The notes beneath the pieces were generated by a model, which did not search any database, was not told the origin of the DNA, and saw only the letters and a list, made by a program, of their open reading frames with translations. Shown in pieces: positions 53,701 through 64,000 of a stretch of DNA of 64,000 nt. The position numbers and the translations under genes were made by a program. The stretch spans positions 22,614,553-22,678,552 of the forward strand of contig JACBWW010000004.1 in NCBI GenBank assembly GCA_020086605.1. Direction: 5' to 3'. Positions within the stretch are counted from its first letter, which is position 1; every line of letters begins with the position of its first letter. Source of the stretch: Lanius collurio. Taxonomy: Eukaryota; Chordata; Aves; Passeriformes; Laniidae.

Positions 53701-55679
53701 ATTGGTCACTTTATTTGTGCTTATAATCATAAATCTGAGCAAAAACTAGATACTCTGAAGTTATCTTCAATTCAAGCATTTTATTTTTACGATATTAGTA
53801 TGCATGAATGCTTATGTAAGAGTGTGCAGCTGAAAAGGTTTGCTTTTGCTCATCATATACTAAACCTAATTTGTTTGGTCTTTGTCTCATGGAATGTGGA
53901 GGGAATCTGAACAAGGGTTCTAATAATTTCTGATTGCACCCATTTTTTTTCCTTTCTCCAATTAAAAAATGGAATTACAATTTGTGTGACCTTCTTGAGG
54001 TAATTGTGAAGCAGAAGCTGTGTTGTCATGACATGAGAAATCAGTTGAGTAAGTAATGATCAATGCATTAGGAGAGGTAACTTAATTTAAAAAGTAGGGA
54101 GCAAGATGGAAAAAAACCCCAAAAACCTGGAAGTGTGTTTTGGGAATATTTATAAATAAGAGCAAGGGCAATTTTTTTTTTAGCTACATAAACTACAAAA
54201 ATGCAGGTCTAGGTTAGATAATGGCACATATTGGAGCATTTTGGTTTTTCTTTATGGTGAAGGAATTGTAGATGAAGAATTCTGCAACAAAATTAAAGAT
54301 TCTGCTTACCGAACTAGTTTCGTTCAAAAAACCTTTACAACTCAATATGCGGAGCATAACTGAAGAGTATCAGTTACATTTTTATTTACATCTTTTTGTT
54401 AAGAGGATGTAATTTATTCCCATAGACAAGCATAAATATTGCATGTCATGCATTGTACGATGCATAATTAAACTTAGAAATAGTATACTAAAAGACATAC
54501 AAGGAAATGCTGTGCACCGTTTTAGTTCAGAATGCATCTTGTGTTTCAATCTTGACTATATTTTTCCAAGGAGAACAAATTTGATTTAAACTGACTTGGA
54601 AAATGCTACGCTTTTATCTTGTTTAGAGTTTGAAGCTGTAAAACTTCCCTGTGATTTGACTTTACATCTTAAGAACTTGTTTAAAACAAGTCTCTTAGTG
54701 ATTATAAGCATGGTAATATCCTTAATGCTCTCTGTAACTGCCACAGATTTTCCTTTTCTGTCAGGAGGAGGATAGTCTCCTGCATTCCTTAAAGTAAATT
54801 AAGCAACAGTAAAATAAATACTTGAGCCTGGATGGAAGTGGTCATTTAGATCTGATCTCAAAGCCTGGAGAAATAGTTGCCTGTGAACTTCTTAATTTGC
54901 CATACACTTCCAGTGTTAGGTTGTTTTGTGTTTGTTTTTCCATTAACTATTTGCACATGCATGCTTCTTGCATAGCTCCCTGAATGTCAGCCAGCACTCG
55001 AGTGCACTTGAGATTGTGTATCTACAAAAAGAATCTGTTTCCTGGGGAACATGAAGTTTTTTGTTCTTTTACTTTTAGGATTCTTTTTGGGTAAGCCCAA
55101 CAATTCTTTCAGAGCTGTAAAAATACTTAGATGTCAGTTTTAGGAGACACAAGTAACACATGAGGGAGTTCTTGCTAGTCAGTGCATGTGCTCCTCTAGC
55201 TGCAAGAACCAACCCTTAGAAGAAAATTTTCAGAGCCTCTCCCCAGCATTGGGTGAGTGAATAGGATGTTTGGAATGAAACCTAGGGAACAAGAATGTAG
55301 TGGAATTTACTGACTGAAATAATGCATGAAGAAGTGTAGCCAATTTTTAAAATTTTAGTAATAATATCTATTTTTTTTTTTAACTTGAGAATAAGATACT
55401 TTGTAAAATGTTCAAACTGAGATTGACCTTTGAAGTAGTAGAAGACAATTAGGGCAGAGCTGTTAAACTGTTGACATCTGGTTCTTTATGCAACATGTGT
55501 ATCTGGAACCACTTACATGCTGTGTTCTAATTTACTTGCAATATCAGAACAGGAAGTCATGTTTGTACAGCTCACTGCACAAATACCTTGAAGTAGTGAA
55601 TATCTAGTAGATTTAAAGCGATAGGTCCATGCTAGATCTTCCACTGGTAAAGAAAGCAATTCCCATTTTTTTTTTTTTC

Positions 55680-55701
55680 TGATGAGCAGATGATGAGCAG
55701 A
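55680..55701. repeat. 11-bp perfect tandem duplication
   Basis: TGATGAGCAGA occurs twice in succession directly after a T-rich run. Probably slippage. Confidence 0.7.
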
Positions 55702-55860
55702 ATTGTCTTCAGAAGAGCAGTATAATGAACCTCAGTACTGGACTAAACCAAAACTTGAAACACATACAGTGCTATATGGATGTGTATAAATTTTAGGGCT
55801 GTGGCTCTGGGGTTCAACTGTGACTGAATAATGAAGGAGGCTGTTGCCAACATGAAAATA

Positions 55861-56235
55861 CAGGATCATAGAAGGTTAAGGGGTTAGAAGGGACCTTAAA
55901 GATCATCTAGTCCCATACCGCCTGCCATGGGCAGGGACACCTCCCACTAGACCAAGTTGTTCAAAGGCTTATCCACTCTGCCCTTGAACACTGCCTGGGT
56001 CGAGGCATCCACAAACACCCTGAGCAACCTGTTCTTGGTGTCTAGCCACCCTCACAGTGAAAAATGTGTTTCTAATATCATTTTTAAGATTCCCCTCTTT
56101 CAGTGTGTACCTGTTGCTCCTTGTCCTATTGCTGCAGTTCCCGATGAAGACTCCCTCTCCAGCTTTCCTATAGGTTCCCTTGCAATACTGGGAGGTTGCT
56201 GTGACATCTCCACGTAACCTTCTCTTTTCCAGTCT
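55861..56235 (-). mobile_element. CR1 LINE fragment, 3' end, minus strand
   Basis: On the plus strand it starts with 'caggatcatagaaggttaag', then 'gaagggaccttaaagatcat', 'ctgccatgggcagggacacc', 'gttgttcaaaggcttatcca', 'gcccttgaacactgcctggg' and 'gacatctccacgtaaccttctc'. This is the familiar antisense order of an avian CR1 3' end. It is truncated at its 5' end near 56235. The 86-codon frame across it (55957-56217) is repeat-derived. Confidence 0.93.
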
Positions 56236-58357
56236 GATTTGTTGTAAATATTGAAGTGTATCTGGTGAATAAGGCAGGGAAAAAACTGGAAAAAGAGAAG
56301 AGATAATGGCATAGTTTATAAAGTTGTCATTTCTATAATGACAGAGTTTATAAACACATTTTTTGTGTTTGTATTTATCCCCATACCTGCTGCGAAATTG
56401 CTTTGTGGAGCAAGTTGAGTAACTTCATTAATACTGCACTGTTACTTTGTCTGCTCAATCCATGGGACTTGGCTTGCTAAAGTGTCAGAGCCTGCAGCTG
56501 CTACTTTAAGAAGTGCTTCATTTTGAATTAATTAAACACAGTGTAATAAATACAGACTTATTTTGGGCATAGGGAAGGAGTAAAAGGGAGGAAAGTGTTG
56601 TAGCTTTATCTTCTTGATTACCCTCTGTCGCCCTTCATCTCTATAACCATGTGTATATAACTATATGAAAAAGTATTTTCTCTTCCTTGGGTCTAACCAC
56701 ATCCCTTTCTTATATTTTGCGACACAGATGATGTGCCACTTTCATTTCTCAATTTGCATTTGCTATGTATAATGGGAAATACTTTGGAAGGCAAACAAAT
56801 GTGAAAGATCAAACTGGGCACAGGCAGCTACTTTAGACTTACTCTTCCTTGGACTAAGTTCCTGATAATTCACAGACCTAATCATATTTCTCATTTCATG
56901 TGGCTGTTACCATGATAATATTTTAAAAAATATTAATATACTCCAACAAACAGTATCATACAAAAGTTATTGAGAAAATTTTTTCAATTGTTATTTTAAA
57001 AAATTAGCAGCATCTTCAAATAAGTTGCTTCATACTGTATCTAAACAGTAAAGAGAAAACAAACCACTTAATTCCAGGCATGGATTGATGAAGGCATCAC
57101 AAGTATTGTAATTCTAAGTGTAGTGACCCAGTAGTGTGGTCCTGCAGAGCAGATGGAGTTTTCATAGACAGCCTTAATTTTCGCACTTTGAATTTTAAAG
57201 TATCTGGCTTTGCAAACTTAAACATCTTTTTGTGTATGTTCAGATGTGTATGCAGCTATACTGATTCAGAAACATACAAAGTGAATGGAAGTTATTTGTA
57301 CCAAAGTCTATGTTCTTTATCACTAGATTTGAAAAACTGAAATGCTTCTTACAGTTTGCCAATTGACCTTATAATCCAGAGAAATATGTGTAATATTTTT
57401 GTTTTTATCTTGCAGCTGGTCATATCATCACATTCAGGTCATGAAATATTCTGTGTTTAGAAAATATTTGTAATGCTTCACATTTAGAGAAATTCTGAGA
57501 TAGTAATGTATTTAAATATTTTTGCCAAACTGGTTTTGGGTAAGTAGTTCAGGTGATCACACTTTGTTTCTTTTACTGGGTCATTTGTTGAACAGTATAG
57601 TAGAAGAAAATCAGTGCCAGAAAAAAGACTTTGTGATCAAGTCATATGGTTCTTAAGAATTACACTCTTTGTATGTTAGTCAGATTCATACTCAGAAACA
57701 GTTCTAATTGGTACTTAGGTCCTCTAATTAAAAAGTATATTGTATGCATTTGGTTTAAGAGCAGTAGTATCTTAAGTGAATGTATTTTACATAAAATTTT
57801 CTCTCAGTGTATCGTAACTAATGCTAATGAGCAGCATAGTAAATTGAATTCAACCTCATAATCTTGGGTCAAGTCCATCAATTGCGTATTCCAATGACTT
57901 GGAACTGCATGGTGCATTTAACTTTACTTCTTCTAGGCAATTAGATATGTTGGCTGTCCCTTCTGCAAATCTGTGCAGTCCTTGGAAGTTTCTTTAAAAT
58001 GGATCCCCTGAGGCACTTTCTGTACCAGGAATAAGGTTTAAAAAATTGCCTGCTTCATGAAAAATGTTCAATGTGGATGCTATTATTGACATTCTTCTAC
58101 TTAAAACAGAACATCTGCAGTAGGAATTCTGTTTCCTTTCTCCTCAGTTGCCTTCACTTATTTTTGCTTAAGGGAGGAATGAACATAGGAAATGGATTGA
58201 AATGACCGTCACATTGGTAACTCTGGTGGTGAACAATTAAAATGTTTCATTTGGGTCTTTAAATTTTATAAAATGATACCTTGTTTTTCTTTTTGTCTCC
58301 ATACTGCACCAATTTGCCTCTTGGACATAAGGATTTCAGTACATCAAAAATCTCTTG
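56236..58357. other. AT-rich noncoding DNA, no gene seen
   Basis: No coding exon, RNA gene or recognisable repeat. Confidence 0.5.
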
Positions 58358-58628
58358 AGTCAGATTAGCTGTTTGTCTAGCCAGGTTCACTGCCCTCCAG
58401 CAGCAGTAGTTACAAGAAGCTTTTTAAGGAGGCGTCTCATGCCTGGCCCCCTCTTATTTCTCATGCTGCCCACCTAAGTCCCTATCATTTATTAGTGGTT
58501 TTGGAGGGCATATCCATTCTTATTTCAGGATCAACTTTGAACCTGTGGTCCATTTATTTGTGTAATATGTTTTTAATTCTGTGTATACTTCTGCTTCCAC
58601 ACGTCATATAAATTGCAGAAGATCCCTG
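58358..58628 (-). mobile_element. Probable very old CR1-like LINE remnant, minus strand
   Basis: Scattered blocks follow the antisense order of ancient CR1-type LINE 3' ends: 'ttgtctagccaggttcactgccctccagcag' (compare the usual 'ctgtctagtccagtgtcctgcctcc'), 'ttgaacctgtggtccattta' and 'acttctgcttccacacgtca'. Similarity is weak and patchy, so this is a remnant at best. It could also be unrelated unique sequence. Confidence 0.45.
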
Positions 58629-61600
58629 TGTGATGTCTATAAAAAGATCTTAGCAGTTTTCTGTACATCTTGTGTGCTCTCTGTGTGAGGAGCCTGAGGC
58701 TTTTCTTGTTAGAGTGGTATTTCCAGTTAGAGGGAAAGGGTTTTCACATGGCACATGCTGAGAGCTGTGTGTGTAAACCTTATTCTCCCATCAGGAGTAC
58801 TTTTCTTATATCTCATAGTCTTCTTATATTTTGCACTGTATTCTGGGAAGGTTTTGGAACTGTGGGCGTGAACAAATTGAGAGATCAATGCAGCCAAATC
58901 AGTTAGCCTCGTATGTCACAACTGTGCCTTGCACCCTGAGTTCCTTGCAGATATTCAAGAGTCACAAGTACAGTTTAATGTGGGCAAAAATGCAGTCATC
59001 CTCTGCCATGTGATGGACCCTACTGGTAGGGTATCTGAGGAGTATATAAGTCTGCTTAGGTTGATTTAGTGTGAGCTAGCTGGAGTGTGGACAGTTAATG
59101 AAGCATGGTCAAAGTATCTTAGTATTTCTCCTGGCTGTAAATTACATTTCTTTAAATTTTTGAGTTTTCTTATGCATCTCTAAGGCATCCTAATTCAGAA
59201 GAAGATGTAGAAATAGAAAGAACTGAACATAAACACTGGTAAATGTGCTTACTTTAACATGTTTATTAATGTAGGTAACTACTAGAGACTGAATTGTTCA
59301 GGAAGGAAAGTTTCTCAATGAAACAATAATCCGCAGCATTTTTTTTATCCTGACATATTTCAAGTTTGCATTATTTTTCCCACTCAGTTGATCTGCTCTC
59401 AAAAAAAAAGTGACTTGGACAACTGCAGCTTTTTTAGATGAGGAAATAAGGAGAATGTCTGTGCTGCAGTAATGTAGGGATTTGCCTTCTGAAGGCCAGT
59501 GAGGATAAATGCTGCTCTCAAGGTGGTAGGATGACTGTACACTGTATGTGGCACTGGACAGGCTATCAAGATTTTTTGTGTTTTTCTTTGCCCTCATTTC
59601 ACAAAAGGACCACCAATTAATTTTTGCATCTGTTTTATCAGCCTGAATGCTCAGCAGCATGAGCTGTACAAATATGGATCCACAGCTGAAAAAGACAATC
59701 TGACAGGTTGTTTTGGTTTTCAGCTGTTTGACTAATTGCTATATATGTAAAAAACAGTAAGTGGAAATAGAAGTAGAGCATATGAATTTTCATTATCCTG
59801 AAATATAAGCCCCTACTCAAACAGTTTTTAAAAAAAAAAATAATGAACTTTATCTGCTGATAGAGTGGTATTTGTTTTTTCATTGTGTAGATTATGTTCT
59901 TTCTTTGTATATTTAATGTGGAATTAGTGATGATCTTTCAGCTTTGAATCACTACTTGCTTGAAAAATGATTGTTCCTAAGAATTTTGGCTATGTAGCAA
60001 CAAGGCATTTTAATATGAAATTACTGTATCTTTTTTATCTTTTTTTGGCTGTTGTACATTACTGGGTTTAAAAATATGCTATTTTATATTGAATTTCTTA
60101 AAAAATATTTTGGTTTCCATTTTTTTTTCTCTCGTATCCTTTGGTGAAGAATATTTATTTTACATATGGTGTTTTAGGAAACTCCTTAGGAAATTTCCTT
60201 AACTGTCTTCTAAAGACTGCACTTAAATGAGGAAGGGATGTACCTATACTTGTTTTATATGTGTCTGGCTAATATGTTTAAAAGTGTGTCTAAAAATCTG
60301 TAAAAATTTTTAAACATAAACTTTTCTTCCCTAAGTCTTTGATCTCTCTGTTTTGACATACTGCTGTAGATAGAACTGACCTTACAAATGGACTGTGGTG
60401 TGAAAAGTGGCATGCAAGTGCTGACATTAAGCTACTGTTACTCTCAATATTTTGTCTCTGTTTTGAAAATTTACTCTCTTACACTTTCATGTAAGTGATG
60501 GAGTCATTTCAACACTCTGTGCCTCTATTTATTCATATTTGGAAGGGACAGTTACATTTCAGTCTTTCTTCAGTTGTGTACTTTGAGATCAATGGGCAAA
60601 GCTTACAGGAGCATTACTGGTAATAGTATTAGTAATTAACTATTTAAAAATTTTATTTCTATTCAGAATAAGAATAGGTGATCAATAAAATGTATAGAAA
60701 CAACTAGTGCTATGCAGGCAAAGTTTATATGTGGAAAGTGGGCGTTTGAAAGATGTATATTTAATCATTCTTACAGGAATACAATTAATTTGTTGTGCAT
60801 ATCAGGGAAAAAAATACTTTGAATTTTAGTTCATACCAGTTCTGAGATCATAAAATGAAAGATACTGATGCTTTAGGCTTTGCTATAAACAAGTGACATT
60901 TCTGTTTAGATTTTGGAATGCTAACATGTATCTTTGTGCTCCCAAGTCTCTTTTTGTCATAGGTCATGTACTTGACACTTTGCATTCACAACTCTTTCAG
61001 TGACGAACATTTAGGGTTTATGTAAATTCATCTGGGGGCCAGTGTCACTGTTTCTGCTTGTTTCACATGGTGTATTGCTAAGCAACATGTGTATGAACAA
61101 CAGTCCTTGCTTTCATTTTATCTCTTTCCTGTCCCACTCAGCCCCCCCACTTCACTAAATAGTGACACAAGTTTGAAAGGTATGTATTAGCCTGTCAAGC
61201 AAAACAGTAGTTTTAGTTCATAGTCTGTGAAAAATGAAAGATGCAGTAGATAGTGAGGATTTTGGATGTTCTTCAGTTTCACTATTTAAACATTGATCAC
61301 TTTCCCAGGAATTAATTATTTTCCTTGTAGTCACCTTTTTTTTTTTTTTTCTTTTGAAAGCAATGACTCATTGGGATATTTTTACGCATGCTCAGCCATA
61401 TTCACTAAGAAAACCAGTTTTGTTTTCATGTTCACAACTGTTATATTGTATCTATACAAAGTATGGGTAAATTATAGATGTGTCTATTTTGGATATTGCT
61501 AAAGACAATTTTATTGCACTGTCTAGATTCCTGAAGTATAAATGGTAGAACATTATGCAAGTGTGTATGTTTATATATGCAAAGAAAGCGACAGGATTTC

Positions 61601-64000
61601 CTTTAACTAGAGCTTATAATGTATGATGTTGTACATTCATATATAGCAAACTAGATTCTGGGGAGAGAATTGAGGAGGAGAACCTCAGTCAACTGAATTG
61701 AAAAGTATCTCATAGTCAACAGAGTTGAGAAAAAATGGAAGTAAAGGGCACATTTTCTTGCCTGAGCTATCGCTAAAGGCAAAACTCAGGAAGGAGATAT
61801 ATTCAAAGATATTTTATCAATTTAATTTGTATTTTTGGTCAATAACTTTATTTTTCACTATTAATTTTACTTGCATAGTGAAAAGAGTTTTCACTATTCC
61901 CTCCCCCTCCACTGTGCAGACTTCCATGCATATATTTTGCTATGTTTTTATGTGGTGGTGTGTTGTGACAAGACCTTGTGTTGTTTTTCCTAGTTTTCTA
62001 GAAGGAACAGTTGGCAAATTTCCATATTTGAGCCATCATTTCTTGTCCTGCTAGATTTGGACTAGGAGCACTTGAGTACATTGTTTACTGATGGCTTGCT
62101 TTGTAACTGTACTGCATTTTAAATCTGCTGCTCAACATCTGATCTGCTTTCTCAGATTTTACCATTAAAATTATCTTACAGAACTTCAATCTTGTACATA
62201 TTTGATGATATTTGCATGTAACATACAGCTAAAGGCAGTCAGTAGTAAATTTATTTGATTTATATTTTTTACTTTTATTGGAAGACTGATGGTAGTCTTG
62301 TTCCTATTTCACCTTTTCTTTTATTTTTCCATTTTTGAGGAGAAAAAGAATGTCTTTCCCAGAATGTTTGATTATACAAAGGTGAACTCCATTATTTTTC
62401 TCATTTGATATTCATCAATTTGCATGTTAATGTTTTCAGTGGAAACTAAATATGCTAATTTCACAGCTTCTTAGCAGATTCCTTAATCATGAAGATATTT
62501 GTATGTTTAAAAAGAAAGGAGGTATACTGCCAACATTGCTTCATAAAATTATGCTACAGGTCAATGTGAAAATCATGACTGCTGCAGGGGCCTTGTCTCC
62601 ATAGGGACTAGAACCATTTTTCGCTGAAGTTGAAGTTAGCTATAAAATTTTTCTTCTGCGTTGGTTGATTCCTCTGTTGTTTAGCTATGGTTTATGTAAA
62701 CAGTCAAGCAAATGTTCAGTCAGCAAGTCAGTTAAGAGGTCTTCCGATCTTTTTTGTAGATGTTCTTCAAAAATACGTTTGTACACACAGTAAATACAGG
62801 TAGCTTCTTACATTCAGTTATGATCAGATGGATAAGGACTTCTATGCTTTTGTCTGTTGTAAAATGGAGTTAGCATGATGAAAGCCAAGAAGCGCTGTTT
62901 TAGAATTAATATACATCACTAAAACTAAAAAGGTGTTGGTAGGACTTTCAGAGCTTCTCTTCTGAGGCTAACTGAATTTTTTACTTAGTGTGAATTTTTT
63001 ACTTTCATGTCTGCAAAGAGAATACTGTAATGTCAGGCTGCATTAAGCTAAAATATGTTCAAATAGTAGTACAATTAACAGGTTTGCTGTCCTTGTAGCA
63101 CTGTAAGCAGGTCCACTATAGGGTTGGGAAGATATTTGAGATATACTTAAAATACACTGTGCTCTTCTGCAGAGTGATAGGGGGAAGGAAGTTTCAGAGA
63201 AATGTAATTTAGAGTACCTCTGTTAGGATTTACTGTAATGGCCTGTATTACCTCTAATATAGTCACCCTCCTGGGCAGCAGGTGGTGGTAGGACTGAGTC
63301 CTATCAAATGATATTTTAAATACGTTGAGAATTTTCTCAATAATATTGCATCACAGAGCAGTTTAATTTGTATTCTTGCAGAATATTATTTCTAACGCTA
63401 GATATCATTTGTACCACATTATCATTGTATTTAAACTTGATTAATATGTCTTCTGACTTCATTTTCTTATACTGTATGATAAATGCTGAATAATTATGTC
63501 TGTAAATTCATGCATTTTAGAGCTTATTCATAAAGCTTATTCATTGCATTTCATAGTCAGATTTTACAATTGTCATCCAAATGTCCTCATTTAAATGAGA
63601 TAAGCATCTCATGAGGCTGTCCCAATAAGAAAAATTTAAATAAAATCTTTGTCATGTCATTATGATTTCTATGAAGAGATTTTTCTCTTCAGCTGAGTTT
63701 GACTTAACCCAGTTCTCCATAGTTATTCCAGTAACATTGTTGTTTCAAAGGAATAAAACATTAATTATATGCTTTTTCTTTAAAATGTTCATCAACCTTA
63801 AAACAATCTATGTATAATATGTTTTAAGCACTGTTATTATTGCAATAATAACTAGTTGAACCTTGACTATAGGCTGATGTCTGGAAATTAATATTTTGGT
63901 ACCCCTTAAATGTTTTGCTGCAAAAAAGACTTTACCAAGGCAGACTGATACCATACAATCTCTTGGAGCTAAATTAATATTTAAAAATCACTTTTCTTAA
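58629..64000. other. AT-rich noncoding DNA to the window end, no gene seen
   Basis: T-rich plus strand with a T15 run at 61336-61350. Frames of 109-120 codons (61725-62054 plus, 59298-59660 minus) have no recognisable homology. The window ends in the same type of sequence, so any transcription unit starting at the island may continue beyond it. Confidence 0.5.

Larger units (their letters stand above)
48513..55860. other. AT-rich noncoding DNA, no gene seen
   Basis: The stretch holds a 30-base tandem duplication at 50688-50747 and a T-run followed by an 11-base tandem pair at 55680-55701. Open frames of up to 119 codons (for example 51420-51779 minus and 53587-53910 plus) have unfamiliar, cysteine/phenylalanine-rich translations typical of chance frames. 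No exon or RNA gene is supported. Confidence 0.5.

Noticed and set aside
59298..59660. 120-codon minus-strand open frame
   Set aside because: The unfamiliar composition and lack of splice or initiation context fit a chance frame. The same holds for 51420-51779, 53587-53910 and 61725-62054.
1..64000. tRNA, rRNA, snRNA genes, CRISPR arrays, bacterial operons
   Set aside because: I looked for tRNA B-box-like sequence (GGTTCGAATCC type), regularly spaced direct repeats and tightly packed genes by eye on both strands and found none. Degenerate or unusual RNA genes could still be missed without a covariance-model search.

Overview
The window looks like nuclear DNA of a bird. The evidence is a set of CR1 LINE fragments with the avian 3' signature (an ATTCTATG-type tail preceded by the 'ggttggactagatgatct' block), plus one LTR that I recognise from memory as an avian ERVL-type long terminal repeat. 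The background is AT-rich, there are no dense open reading frames, and microsatellites are of vertebrate type. No bacterial, organellar or plasmid features are present. The species cannot be named from this sequence.

Layout. Bases 1-37,900 are AT-rich noncoding DNA with four recognisable CR1 or LTR insertions: CR1 at about 3266-3816 (+), 6312-6665 (-) and 10031-10196 (+), and the LTR at 26802-27410 (probably -). They also hold (AAC/AAT)n, (CA)n and (AAT)n microsatellites. At about 37,960-39,090 the composition changes abruptly to a CpG island that is interrupted by a 375-base run of N (38437-38811). This is the only promoter-like object in the window. Bases 39,100-64,000 return to AT-rich noncoding DNA with CR1 pieces at 44833-45602 (-), about 48270-48512 (+) and 55861-56235 (-), and a probable very old one at about 58358-58628 (-).

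No host protein-coding exon could be supported. The longest open frames are chance frames, repeat-derived frames, or frames carried through the N run. The only sequence with recognisable protein homology is a 91-codon piece of CR1 reverse transcriptase on the minus strand (45311-45586).

The most economical reading is a gene-poor region centred on one CpG-island promoter, with intron or intergenic DNA on either side. Transcription could leave the island rightward, leftward or both ways. A hand count on sampled lines shows G below C to the left and G above C to the right, which hints at divergent transcription but is statistically weak. The first exon may lie inside the N run. I did not find a convincing new biological system here. 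The island and its gap are what most deserve follow-up.
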